From the NCBI GenBank assembly GCA_900469955.1, contig UBYX01000010.1:62001-126000 (forward strand): a DNA stretch of 64,000 nt, written 5' to 3'. Below are positions 36,324 to 45,936 of this stretch, one piece after another; the stretch's first letter is position 1; every line of letters starts with the position of its first letter. The translations under genes and the position numbers were made by a program. Below the pieces are notes generated by a model, which had not been told where the DNA came from, did not search any database, and saw nothing but the letters and a program-made list of their open reading frames with translations. This DNA comes from Hyphomicrobiales bacterium. GTDB lineage: Bacteria > Pseudomonadota > Alphaproteobacteria > Rhizobiales > Rhizobiaceae.

Positions 36324-36988
36324 GGATTTCTCCGGTGTTCGATGCTGGCGGAGAAACTACCGGGAGATGCACTGGACCGCGAGGAAGGCGGAACCCAGCT
36401 TGGCCTCCTCCTTAGAAATTCCGTTCCTTTTACGCGCCATTTGGCGGCGCTTTTGCTGCATGGCTCGGAGATGGATCTGGCGGTTGAACGCAGATTTGAA
36501 AAAGCCCTTCTGCCTTGCGGGACATCCCCCTGAGTATCCGGATGGTCATGGAGAGATTGTTACGCGCCCCCTTCTCCAGCCCTTGAAACCAATCCAGGCC
36601 TGCAACAGGGGCCAAGCGTCCGCGGGGACGTTGGGGGCGGTTCGGAAAAGTATTCTGGCTGACCTTCAATAACTTCCATCGAAGAGCCGGTTCTTTTCAT
36701 CCCCGCCCCTCGCCGCTGCGCGACAATCAACCCGTCATCGGATGGGAACCGGGTTCGCGAACCGGCCTCCTCCTCGGGTTTTCGGCTCGGTTCCGGTGAT
36801 GGTCGTGAAAAATGATCCGAAGAGGGCTGGGAAATCCTCGAAAGATCACCGAAACGGCCGGGGCAGGCAGACAAAGTCTACCGACTACCCGCATCACCCA
36901 TTGCCTGCCCCACTCCCAACCATGCCGGTGCTGCCGGCGTGGCGAAACGTGTTGTCGAAGCCCGCCCGCACCAGAGAATCGATCTCCA
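36324..36988. other. 665-base region without a recognisable gene
   Basis: This lies between the start of the sulfate-binding protein gene and the end of mmsB. I found no convincing reading frame on either strand. It contains a 12-bp perfect palindrome, GGTTCGCGAACC at 36752-36763, and a wide inverted repeat (GGGGCAGGC at 36860-36868 with GCCTGCCCC at 36903-36911) that could mark the end of the mmsB transcript. A long sulfate-operon leader or a small RNA is possible but not shown. Confidence 0.5.
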
Positions 36989-37876
36989 TCATCCGCCCGC
37001 CTTCTCCCGCAGCATATGGATGATCGCGGAAAAATCGTCGCCGCCGTGGCCGGCCTTTTCGAACTCCGCATAAAGCTCGGCCGCATGGTGGCCGAGGGGC
37101 GTAGCGGCGCCCGTCTGCCTTGCCGCCTCCTGCGAAAGCGACAGGTCCTTCAGCATCAGCGCGGCGGCAAAGCCGGGCTTGTAGTCGTGATTGGCGGGCG
37201 AGGTCGGCACCGGGCCCGGCACCGGACAATAGGTTGTGAGCGACCAGCATTGGCCGGACGAGGTCGAGGCAACGTCGAACAGTGCCTGATGCGAAAGACC
37301 GAGCTTTTCGGCAAGTCCGAACGCCTCGCAGACGCCGATCATCGAGATGCCGAGGATCATGTTGTTGCAGATCTTCGCCGCCTGCCCGGCGCCCGGAGCG
37401 CCGCAGTGAACGATTTTCCTGCCCATGGCTTCGAGGATCGGCTTTCCCATCGCAAACGCCTTTTCCGTACCGCCGACCATGAAGGTCAGCGTTCCCGCCG
37501 CCGCCCCGCCCGTGCCGCCCGAGACCGGCGCATCGAGCGCGCTGCAGTTCATCACCTCCGCCAGCTTGTGCGCCTTGCGGGCGCTTTCCACGTCGATGGT
37601 GGAGCAGTCGATGACGAGCGTGCCCTCGGGCAGCAGCGTCGTCAGGTCGCTCCAGACCGCGGTGACATGCTGCCCCTTGGGCAGCATGGTAATGACGCAT
37701 TCGGCATCGCTGACGGCTTCCGAAAGCGCGCCGGCGCCCTTGATGCCAGCCGCCACCGCGGCCTTCACGGAAGCCTCCGAAAGGTCGAAGCCGCGCACCT
37801 CATGACCAGCCTTCACCAGATTGGCGGCCATCGGCCCGCCCATGTTGCCGAGGCCCACGAATGCGATCTTGGTCAT
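36989..37876 (-). CDS. mmsB: 3-hydroxyisobutyrate dehydrogenase
   Basis: A 295-residue NAD-dependent dehydrogenase that oxidises 3-hydroxyisobutyrate to methylmalonate semialdehyde in valine breakdown. The nucleotide-binding VGLGNMGGPMAANLVKAGH is at residues 6-24, the substrate-binding block DAPVSGGTGGAAAGTL follows, and the catalytic lysine lies in GAGQAAKICNNMILG. It lies 58 bases after the 3-hydroxyisobutyryl-CoA hydrolase gene, the preceding step of the same pathway. Confidence 0.93.
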   Translation of the reverse strand: MTKIAFVGLGNMGGPMAANLVKAGHEVRGFDLSEASVKAAVAAGIKGAGALSEAVSDAECVITMLPKGQHVTAVWSDLTTLLPEGTLVIDCSTIDVESARKAHKLAEVMNCSALDAPVSGGTGGAAAGTLTFMVGGTEKAFAMGKPILEAMGRKIVHCGAPGAGQAAKICNNMILGISMIGVCEAFGLAEKLGLSHQALFDVASTSSGQCWSLTTYCPVPGPVPTSPANHDYKPGFAAALMLKDLSLSQEAARQTGAATPLGHHAAELYAEFEKAGHGGDDFSAIIHMLREKAGG

Positions 37877-37934
37877 CTTTTCCTCCCGTCTGTTCTTTCT
37901 TCTTGCCCCATGCCGTCATCGAAAGCGGCGTGCC

Positions 37935-39014
37935 CTATAGCCGGTGGTCCGGAAACAGAACCGGATGCCGCACGGCGAGGTATTTTTCGAGATCCGCCTC
38001 GCGCACCTCCTCAAGCGTTGCCGGCGACCATTTCGGATTGCGGTCCTTGTCGATGATCGCTGCCCGAACCCCCTCGTAGAAGTCGTGGTTGTTCAGGAGT
38101 TCCGAGGCGACAGTGAACTCGCGCTCCAGGCATTCGACCAGGCTCGAACTTCCGAGCCCAAGACGCAACAGCCGCAACGCCAGCTTGAGGCTGGTCGGAG
38201 AGCGCCTGGCGATGATCTCGCGGGCCGCTACCGCAAATTCATTATCCTCCTTGGCGAGGGCTTCGACAATCTCCTCGACAGTGTCGAAAGCAAAGCAGCG
38301 GTCGATCAGATCGCGATTGGCTTCGAGCTGGCTCTCGCCCGGCGCGACCGCGTAACGATCGATCACGGCGCGCACCTGCTCGTCCGAGGCGCCACCCTTC
38401 AGTTCGCCGAGTGTCTCGACCAGCGCGCCGAGCCTTTCGGAAGGCACGCAGGCATCGGCGAGATTGGCATAGATGGCATCGGCCGCACCGATGATCTCAC
38501 CTGTCAGTCCCACCCACGTACCGGTCTCACCCGGTGCCCGCGGCAGGAGCCAGGTGGCGCCGACGTCCGGCACGTAGCCGATGCCGGTTTCCGGCATGGC
38601 AAGCCGCGTCCGCTCGGTCACGACGCGATGTTTGCCGTGCGAAGCGACACCGACGCCGCCACCCATGACGATGCCGTCCATCAGGGCGAAATAGGGTTTG
38701 GCATAGTGGGAAATGGCATAGTTGAGCGGAAACTCCTCCTGCCAGAACCGGGTCTTTTCCGCATCCTTCGCCTTGCCCATTTCGTGGATGACGCGGATAT
38801 CGCCGCCGGCGCAGAGACCCCGTTCGCCCTCTCCTTTCAGGATGAGGCAGGAAATGTCCGGGTCCGATGCAAAACGCTCCATCGCCGCCTTCATGGCCCG
38901 CACCATGGAAAGGTTGAGGCTGTTCAGCGCCTTCGGACGGTTGAGCCGGATGATCGCGGCCGAGCCGATGCGGTCGAGGAGGATTTCATCGGTCTGCTGA
39001 GCGGTATCGGGCAT
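37935..39014 (-). CDS. 3-hydroxyisobutyryl-CoA hydrolase
   Basis: A 359-residue crotonase-fold enzyme of the HIBCH subgroup. The crotonase core is at residues 15-200 (LNRPKALNSLNLSMV, GLCAGGDIRVIHEMG with the oxyanion-hole glycines, MDGIVMGGGVGVASHG, MPETGIGYVPDVGATWLL), and the C-terminal half (ECLEREFTVASELL, DFYEGVRAAIIDKDRNPKW) is specific to this subgroup. It releases 3-hydroxyisobutyrate for the next gene's enzyme. Confidence 0.92.
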   Translation of the reverse strand: MPDTAQQTDEILLDRIGSAAIIRLNRPKALNSLNLSMVRAMKAAMERFASDPDISCLILKGEGERGLCAGGDIRVIHEMGKAKDAEKTRFWQEEFPLNYAISHYAKPYFALMDGIVMGGGVGVASHGKHRVVTERTRLAMPETGIGYVPDVGATWLLPRAPGETGTWVGLTGEIIGAADAIYANLADACVPSERLGALVETLGELKGGASDEQVRAVIDRYAVAPGESQLEANRDLIDRCFAFDTVEEIVEALAKEDNEFAVAAREIIARRSPTSLKLALRLLRLGLGSSSLVECLEREFTVASELLNNHDFYEGVRAAIIDKDRNPKWSPATLEEVREADLEKYLAVRHPVLFPDHRL

Positions 39015-39057
39015 GCTGCTTCCTTCTCATTAGGGCGTTCGGCGTAGGAGATTTCCC

Positions 39058-39196
39058 CTTCTCCCCAGCGGGGAGAAGTGCCGAGCGGATGCGAGGCGAT
39101 GAGGGGGCCACGCGGCAAAACACCAGTTTTCAGCGCTTGCGCTCTTGGCCCCCTCGTCCGATCCTTCGGGCCACCTTCTCCCCGCCGGGGAGAAGG
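39058..39196. repeat. Rhizobial palindromic intergenic repeat, copy 3
   Basis: Two palindromes, CTTCTCCCC/GGGGAGAAG at 39058-39078 and CCTTCTCCCC/GGGGAGAAGG at 39174-39196, flank an inner inverted pair (GAGGGGGCCA near 39101 and TGGCCCCCTC near 39146). The layout matches copy 1 though the sequence variant differs. It fills the gap between the GMC oxidoreductase and 3-hydroxyisobutyryl-CoA hydrolase genes. Confidence 0.75.
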
Positions 39197-39238
39197 GAGA
39201 AACTGCACCATTGTCGCCCATCTTTGGGACACCTCATT

Positions 39239-40834
39239 CTATCGATTATCCGCCAAAATCATCTCCGCCGCCTTCTCCGCGATCATGATCGTCGGGGAAT
39301 TGGTGTTGCCGGAGGTTATATTGGGCATGATCGAGGCATCGGCGATACGCAACTTTCCGAGCGCCCGCATTTTTAGCCGCGGATCGACGACGCTCTCCGG
39401 GTCGGCGCCCATGCGGGCCGTGCCGACCGGATGGAAGATGGTCGTACCGATATCGCCGGCTGCCCTTTCGAGGTCTGCTTCCTTCTCATAGCTCGGGCCG
39501 GGTTTGTATTCTTCCGGATGATAGCGCGCAAAGGCGGGTTTGCGGACGATTTCGCGGGTAATCCGTATTGATCGGACGGCCACATCCCGGTCGGCGGGCG
39601 CGGAGAGATAGTTCGGATGGATACTCGGCGCCGCGGCGAAATCCGGGCTTTTCAGATGCACCGATCCACGGCTTTCAGGCCGCAGATTGCAGACGCTCGC
39701 GGTCATGGCCGGGAACATGTGAACTGGATCGCCGAACTTGTCGAGCGAGACGGGCTGCACGTGATATTCCAGATCAGCGGTTTCCTTGTCCGGACCCGAC
39801 TTCGTGAAGATGCCGAGCTGGCTCGGTGCCATGGACATCGGCCCGGAGCGTTTGAGCGCATATTCCAGCCCGATCGCCGCCTTGCCGATCAGGCTCGATG
39901 CCTTTTCGTTGAGCGTCGGAACGCCGGTCACCTTGTAGACCATGCGAAGCTGCAGGTGGTCCTGAAGGTTCTCACCGACACCCTTGACCTCCTTGACCAC
40001 CTCGACACCCGCGTTTTGCAGCACGTCGCCGCGGCCGACGCCAGAGAGCTCGAGGATATGCGGTGTGCCGATCGCGCCGGCGCTCAACACCGTTTCCCGT
40101 CGCGCATAGGCCCTTTTGGCGCCCCCGTCGTGTTGGAATTCGACGCCCTTGACCTCGCCGTTCTCGATGATCAGCCGCCGCACATGCGCCTTGGTAAGCA
40201 CGGTAAGGTTCGACCGCTTCATCGCCGGGCGCAGGAAGGCCTTGGACGAATTCCAGCGGATGCCGGAGCGCTGGTTGACGTCGAAATAGCTCGACCCCTC
40301 GTTGTCGCCGCGGTTGAAATCGCCGATGATCGGTATACCGGCCTCTTCCGCCGCCTTCTGGAAGGCATCGAGCACCGCCCAGTGGAGGCGCTGCTTCTCG
40401 ATCCGCCATTCGCCGCCGACGCCGTGCATCTCGTCGGCGCCTCGGTAAAAATCCTGGCTCTTCTTGAAGATCGGCAGCACGTCGTCCCAGCCCCAGCCGG
40501 TGCAGCCCATCTGCCGCCAGAGGTCGTAGTCGCGCGCCTGGCCGCGCATGTAGATCATGCCGTTGATCGAGGAGCAGCCGCCGAGGATCTTGCCGCGCGG
40601 ATAGGAGAGCGAGCGGCCGTTCAGCCCCTCTTCCTTCTCGGTGGTAAAGCACCAGTCGGTGCGCGGGTTGTTGATGCAGTAGAGATAGCCGACCGGAATA
40701 TGCACCCAGTGGTAATTATCGTTGCCGCCCGCTTCCAGGATCAGGACGCGGTTCCCCGGATCCTTCGAGAGCCGGTTGGCCAGCACGCATCCGGCGCTGC
40801 CCGCGCCGATGATGATGTAGTCGTAGGTTTCCAT
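39239..40834 (-). CDS. GMC-family FAD oxidoreductase (choline dehydrogenase-like)
   Basis: A 531-residue GMC oxidoreductase. The FAD-binding IIIGAGSAGCVLANRLS is at the N-terminus, the GMC signature PRGKILGGCSSINGMIYMRGQ follows near residue 80, and the active-site region lies near the C-terminus (GTTIFHPVGTARMG, then SGNTNSPTIMIAEKAAEMIL). The start is ATG at 40834. Similarity to BetA does not fix the substrate; alcohol, polyethylene glycol and sugar dehydrogenases share this fold. It sits between valine-pathway and Liv transporter genes, bounded by repeats on both sides. Confidence 0.87.
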   Translation of the reverse strand: METYDYIIIGAGSAGCVLANRLSKDPGNRVLILEAGGNDNYHWVHIPVGYLYCINNPRTDWCFTTEKEEGLNGRSLSYPRGKILGGCSSINGMIYMRGQARDYDLWRQMGCTGWGWDDVLPIFKKSQDFYRGADEMHGVGGEWRIEKQRLHWAVLDAFQKAAEEAGIPIIGDFNRGDNEGSSYFDVNQRSGIRWNSSKAFLRPAMKRSNLTVLTKAHVRRLIIENGEVKGVEFQHDGGAKRAYARRETVLSAGAIGTPHILELSGVGRGDVLQNAGVEVVKEVKGVGENLQDHLQLRMVYKVTGVPTLNEKASSLIGKAAIGLEYALKRSGPMSMAPSQLGIFTKSGPDKETADLEYHVQPVSLDKFGDPVHMFPAMTASVCNLRPESRGSVHLKSPDFAAAPSIHPNYLSAPADRDVAVRSIRITREIVRKPAFARYHPEEYKPGPSYEKEADLERAAGDIGTTIFHPVGTARMGADPESVVDPRLKMRALGKLRIADASIMPNITSGNTNSPTIMIAEKAAEMILADNR

Positions 40835-40861
40835 TTCCGCAGGCAACTCCGCAAATCAAGG

Positions 40862-40982
40862 CCCCTCCCCATCCTCCCCACAAGGGAGGGCTTAACCTAG
40901 CCGTGACCGCCGAATGCAGGGCGAGACGCCGCCACAGGTCTTCTCTCCCGTTGTGAGGGAGATGGCCGGCAGGCCAGAGGGG
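40862..40982. repeat. Rhizobial palindromic intergenic repeat, copy 4
   Basis: Palindromic units CCTCCCCACAAGGGAGGG (40873-40890) and CTCCCGTTGTGAGGGAG (near 40944-40961) with a GC-rich inner stem (GGCCGGCAGGCC) nearby. It lies between livM and the GMC oxidoreductase gene. Confidence 0.7.
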
Positions 40983-40994
40983 GTATTTTACTGT

Positions 40995-41993
40995 TCACCG
41001 CCGATGCTCGAAGCCGAGCTTGCGGCCGAGCCGGGAGGCGTAGAATTCTCCGATAATGCCCCGCCGGAACAGGAGGACGCAGACCATGAAGACGACGCCG
41101 GTGATAATCGTCACCGGGAAATCCGATGTCGCCAGATAGTTCTGCAGCGTCACCACCAGACCGGCGCCGAAGATCGGGCCGATCAGCGTGCCGATGCCGC
41201 CGAGAAGCGTCATTAGGATCACTTCGCCCGACATCTGCCAAGCGACGTCGGTGAGCGTCGCGAACTGGAAGACCAGCGCCTTGACGCCGCCCGCAAGGCC
41301 CGCCAGCGCCGCAGACATCACGAATGCGCCGAGCTTGTAGCGGGCGACGGAATAACCGAGCGAGGTGGCCCGCGCCTCGTTCTCGCGGATCGACTTCAGG
41401 ATCATTCCGAACGGCGAATTGATGAAGCGCCAGATGACCACCATGCCGATCAGAAACACCGCCAGCACGAAATAATACATATTGGTCGACTGGCTGAGAT
41501 CGATGAAGCCGAAGAGGTGTCCGCGCGGCACCGACTGGATACCGTCCTCACCCTTGGTAAACTCCGCCTGCAGGCAGAAGAAGAAGAACATCTGCGACAG
41601 CGCCAGCGTGATCATCGCGAAATAGATGCCCTGCCGGCGGATCGCCACATAGCCCATGACGAGGCCGAGCAATGCCGCTCCGACGACGCCGGTCAAAACG
41701 CCGAGTTCAGGCGGAAAGCCCCATTCCTTCACCACATGCGCGGTGAAATAGGCCGCCCCGCCGAAGAACGTCGCATGACCGAACGAGAGCAGGCCGGTAT
41801 AGCCTAGCAGCAGGTTGAAGGCGCAGGCAAACAGCGCGAAACACAGCAGCTTCATCAGGAAGATCGGGTAGAAGAACAGTGGCGCCAGAACCAGCAGGAT
41901 CAACCCTGCGGTGAGGAAGATCGCATAGGTCATCGACGCGGTGGCCGACCGTTCGGCGCGCGGCTTGGCTGCGGTATGGGTCATGTCGCTCAT
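40995..41993 (-). CDS. livM: Branched-chain amino acid ABC transporter permease LivM
   Basis: A 332-residue permease of the LivM family with about nine to ten helices. The conserved block LLGYTGLLSFGHATFFGGAAYF and the later TLLGGIGTLIGPIFGAG are diagnostic. The start is uncertain among three closely spaced ATGs (42002, 41993, 41984); the first would overlap livH by eight bases. Confidence 0.92.
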   Translation of the reverse strand: MSDMTHTAAKPRAERSATASMTYAIFLTAGLILLVLAPLFFYPIFLMKLLCFALFACAFNLLLGYTGLLSFGHATFFGGAAYFTAHVVKEWGFPPELGVLTGVVGAALLGLVMGYVAIRRQGIYFAMITLALSQMFFFFCLQAEFTKGEDGIQSVPRGHLFGFIDLSQSTNMYYFVLAVFLIGMVVIWRFINSPFGMILKSIRENEARATSLGYSVARYKLGAFVMSAALAGLAGGVKALVFQFATLTDVAWQMSGEVILMTLLGGIGTLIGPIFGAGLVVTLQNYLATSDFPVTIITGVVFMVCVLLFRRGIIGEFYASRLGRKLGFEHRR

Positions 41994-41994
41994 C

Positions 41995-42882
41995 TTACGC
42001 ATCCCGTCCGAAGAGGCCGGCTGGCCTCAGGAGAAGCACGATCGCCATGATCACGAAGATCACGATATTCGAGGCTTCCGGGTAAAATACCTTGGTGAGG
42101 CCCTCGGCGATGCCGAGCATGTAGCCGGTGACGATCGCGCCCATGATCGACCCCATGCCGCCGACCACGACCACCGCGAAGACGACGATGATGATGTTGG
42201 AGCCCATCAGCGGCGAGACCTGGTAGATCGGTGCCGCGAGCACGCCGGCGAAAGCCGCAAGGCCCGCGCCGATCCCGTAGGTCAGCGTCAGGAGCACCGG
42301 CACGTTGACGCCGAAGGCCTGCACGAGAACGGGATTTTCCGTCGCGGCGCGCAGGTAGGAACCGAGCTTGGTCTTCTCGATCAGCAACCATGTGCCGATA
42401 CAGGCGACAAGCGAGACGACGACGACCCAGCCACGATAGATCGGCAGGAACATGAAGCCGAGATTGGTGCCGCCGGCAAGCTGCGTCGGCACCGCATAGG
42501 GTTGGCCGGACGAACCGTAGAGATAGCGGAACGTGCCCTCGATCGTCAGCGCCAGGCCGAAGGTGAAGAGCAGACCGTAGAGCGGATCGAGATTGTAAAG
42601 CCTGGACAGCATGGTCCGTTCGATGAAAGCGCCGAACAGGCCGACGATGATCGGCGCGAAGATCAGCGCGAACCAGTAGCTGATGCCGAAATACTGCAGC
42701 ATCAGCATCGCCGCGAAGGCGCCGAGCATATATTGTGCCCCGTGGGCGAAGTTGATGACGCGCAACAGCCCGAAGATGACCGCGAGGCCGAGGCTGAGCA
42801 GCGCATAAAAGGAGCCGTTGATCAGGCCGATCAGGAGCTGACCGAGGAAGGCCTGCAGCGGGATTCCGAAAATCATCGTCAT
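41995..42882 (-). CDS. livH: Branched-chain amino acid ABC transporter permease LivH
   Basis: A 295-residue permease of the LivH family. The conserved block LGLAVIFGLLRVINFAHGAQYMLGAF and VVVVGGMGSIMGAIVTGYMLG are diagnostic. ATG at 42882 (MTMIFGIP) is chosen; the longer frame would start in the repeat. A repeat-filled gap of 194 bases separates it from livF upstream. Confidence 0.92.
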   Translation of the reverse strand: MTMIFGIPLQAFLGQLLIGLINGSFYALLSLGLAVIFGLLRVINFAHGAQYMLGAFAAMLMLQYFGISYWFALIFAPIIVGLFGAFIERTMLSRLYNLDPLYGLLFTFGLALTIEGTFRYLYGSSGQPYAVPTQLAGGTNLGFMFLPIYRGWVVVVSLVACIGTWLLIEKTKLGSYLRAATENPVLVQAFGVNVPVLLTLTYGIGAGLAAFAGVLAAPIYQVSPLMGSNIIIVVFAVVVVGGMGSIMGAIVTGYMLGIAEGLTKVFYPEASNIVIFVIMAIVLLLRPAGLFGRDA

Positions 42883-42919
42883 GGCGCGAAGCTCCCGAGC
42901 GATGTGATTGTGTAAAAAA

Positions 42920-43050
42920 GACCCCTTCTGGCCTGCCGGCCATCTCCCCCACAAGGGGGGATAAGACTCGCGGCACCCCGTTTGCCATATCGAACGTCAA
43001 AGGTGCGGCAGGTTAAGCCTCTCCCCCTTGTGGGGAGCGGTTGGGCAGGG
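42920..43050. repeat. Rhizobial palindromic intergenic repeat, copy 5
   Basis: Units near 42920-42962 (GGCCTGCCGGCC stem, then TCTCCCCCACAAGGGGGGA) and 43019-43040 (CTCCCCCTTGTGGGGAG), with an inner ACCCCTTC and a distal GGGGTTCT forming the outer pair. It splits the Liv operon between livF and livH. Confidence 0.72.
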
Positions 43051-43076
43051 GTTCTATTCAGAAACTGAGCCATCCC

Positions 43077-43774
<698 letters not shown>

Positions 43775-43778
<4 letters not shown>

Positions 43779-44557
43779 GCGTCCTCCGAACCCATATAGG
43801 CGAGCCGCACGCGTTCGTCCTGGCTGACCGTGGCATAGTCGCCCTCGGCGAGGATTTCGCCGCGCTGGAGCACGGTGACGTGATGGCAGATATCGGCGAC
43901 GACGGAGAGATTGTGTTCCACCATCAGCACGGCGCGGGTCTTTGCGACCTCACGGATGATGTTGGAAACGGTGCCGATATCCTCCTGGCCCATGCCGGCC
44001 ATCGGCTCGTCGAGCAGCAGGACCTTCGGATCGAGCGCCAGTGTCGTGGCGATCTCCAGCACCCGCTTGCGGCCGTAGGAAAGGTCGGCGGCCAGCGCAT
44101 CCCGCTCGCGCTTCAGTCCGACCGCCTCGATCAGTTCGTCGGCCCGTGCGTTGAGCCGGTCGAGCGACGACATCGGCAGCCAGAACTGCGTGGCGAGATT
44201 GTTCGGCCGTTGCAGCGCGACGCGGACATTGTCGAGCACGGTCAGATGCGGAAAGACCGCCGAGATCTGAAAGGAACGGACGAGGCCCATGCGCGCCACC
44301 TTGTCCGGCGCGGTTTTCGTAATGTCGCTGCCGAGCAGGGTGATCGAGCCCGCCGTCGGCTGCAGGAACTTGGTGAGCAGGTTGAAGACGGTCGTCTTGC
44401 CCGCCCCGTTCGGGCCGATCAGCGCATGGACGCGCGCGTGCTCGACGTCGAGGTCTACATTCTTCACCGCCGCGAAGGCGCCGAAGTGTTTCGTGAGGCC
44501 GCGGGCGGAAAGCACCACCCGCGGCTCCTCATGCGTTGCTGTCGCGGAAACCGCCAT
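43775..44557 (-). CDS. livG: Branched-chain amino acid ABC transporter ATP-binding protein LivG
   Basis: A 260-residue ATPase with Walker A (GPNGAGKTT), Walker B (VLLLDEPMAGM) and the LivG-type MVEHNLSVV. The signature motif is degenerate (LSYGRKRVLEIATTL), as is normal for LivG. ATG at 44557 shares one base with the stop of the binding-protein gene. Confidence 0.92.
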
Positions 44558-45759
44558 TACTTCACCAGCTCGCAGCCGCTCTTTGCAGGATCCATGTAGG
44601 CTTCCTTGCCGGGAATGGTAGCGAGAACGTTGAAGTAATCCCACGGCTCTTTGCTGTCGGCCGGCTTCTTGACCTGCAGCAGATACATGTCGTGGATCAT
44701 GCGGCCGTTCTTGGCGACCGTTCCGTTGCGGGCGAAGAAATCGTCGACCGGCATTTCATGCAGCGCTTTGGAAACGGCGTCCGTGTCATCCGTTCCGGCC
44801 TTCTGGATCGCCTTCAGATATTGCGTCACCGCCGAGTAGGTGCCGCTATGGACCATGTTCGGCATCTTCTTCGTCCGAGCGAAGAACTTCTTGGCGAATT
44901 CGCGGCTCTTGTCGTCGAGGTTCCAGTAATAGCCTTCCGTCAGCGTCAGCCCCTGTGCGGCTTCGAGGCCGAGGCCGTGCACTTCGGCAAGCGTGAACAG
45001 CAGGGCCGCAAGGTTCTGGCCGCCGGCGGTGATGCCGAATTCGGCCGCCTGCTTGATGGCGTTCGACGTATCGAGACCGGCATTGGCAAGCCCGATGACC
45101 TTGGCGCCGGAAGACTGCGCCTGCAGGAGGAACGAGGAGAAGTCCGTGCTGGCCAGCGGATGGCGGACCGCGCCGACGACCTTGCCGCCGCTCGACTTGA
45201 CGAAATCACTGGTCTGCTGTTCCAGCGAATAACCGAAGGCGTAGTCTGCGGTCAGGAAGAACCAGCTATCGCCGCCCTGCTTGACGAGCGCGCCGCCGGT
45301 GCCGACTGCGAGAGCGTGCGTGTCATAGGCCCAATGGAAACCATAGGGGCTGCAGGCCTTGCCGGTCAGGTCGGTGGTCGCAGCGCCGGTGACGATGTTG
45401 ACCTTCTTCTTTTCCTTGCCGATCGCCTGCACGGCGAGCGCGACAGACGAGGTGGTCAGTTCCATGATCGCATCGACCTGCTGGGTATCGTACCACTGGC
45501 GGGCGATGTTGGAGGCGATGTCAGGCTTGTTCTGATGGTCAGCATCGACGATTTCGACCGGCACCCCAAGCACCTTTCCGCCGAAATCCTCGACCGCCAT
45601 CTTCGCGGCTTCGACGGACGACTTGCCGCCGAAATCCGCGTAGACGCCCGATTGGTCGTTCAGGATGCCGATCTTGACCTTGCCGTCGGATGCGCTTTGG
45701 GCAAAGGCCGCGCTGCTTGCCAGAAAAACCGCCAGGGACGTCAGGATTGTCTTTCGCAT
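44557..45759 (-). CDS. Branched-chain amino acid-type ABC transporter substrate-binding protein
   Basis: A 400-residue periplasmic binding protein of the Leu/Ile/Val (Peripla_BP_6) family. A signal peptide covers residues 1-20 (SSAAFAQ). Blocks VKIGILNDQSGVYADFGG, DADHQNKPDIASNIARQWYD and WFFLTADYAFGYSLEQQ are typical. The ligand could be a branched-chain amino acid, another amino acid, urea or an aromatic acid. The valine-degradation genes downstream favour the first, though with low certainty. Confidence 0.88.
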   Translation of the reverse strand: MRKTILTSLAVFLASSAAFAQSASDGKVKIGILNDQSGVYADFGGKSSVEAAKMAVEDFGGKVLGVPVEIVDADHQNKPDIASNIARQWYDTQQVDAIMELTTSSVALAVQAIGKEKKKVNIVTGAATTDLTGKACSPYGFHWAYDTHALAVGTGGALVKQGGDSWFFLTADYAFGYSLEQQTSDFVKSSGGKVVGAVRHPLASTDFSSFLLQAQSSGAKVIGLANAGLDTSNAIKQAAEFGITAGGQNLAALLFTLAEVHGLGLEAAQGLTLTEGYYWNLDDKSREFAKKFFARTKKMPNMVHSGTYSAVTQYLKAIQKAGTDDTDAVSKALHEMPVDDFFARNGTVAKNGRMIHDMYLLQVKKPADSKEPWDYFNVLATIPGKEAYMDPAKSGCELVK

Positions 45760-45898
45760 GATTTCTCCTCCCAGAGATGCCAGAGTGCGAGTCTGTTCAA
45801 AATTGGTGAGCCGCTCTCCTCAAAGCAGCCGTTCCCAGGCTCATGCTTTAGTAAAACCGCCATTGACGCAAGCAGGAACATAAAATTAATTGCAAACA

Positions 45899-45924
45899 GC
45901 ATCTGTGCATTTTTGAACAGATGC
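45899..45924. promoter_or_regulatory. Inverted repeat upstream of the Liv-cluster LysR gene
   Basis: GCATCTGT and ACAGATGC are separated by ten AT-rich bases. It lies 12 bases before the LysR start in the divergent region with the Liv binding-protein gene, so it could be the regulator's own binding site or a leader hairpin. Confidence 0.4.
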
Positions 45925-45936
45925 ATTGAGGAGATC

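Noticed and set aside
36324..36988. SAM-type riboswitch before the sulfate operon
   Set aside because: I could not build the conserved core of any SAM riboswitch class; only simple inverted repeats are present.
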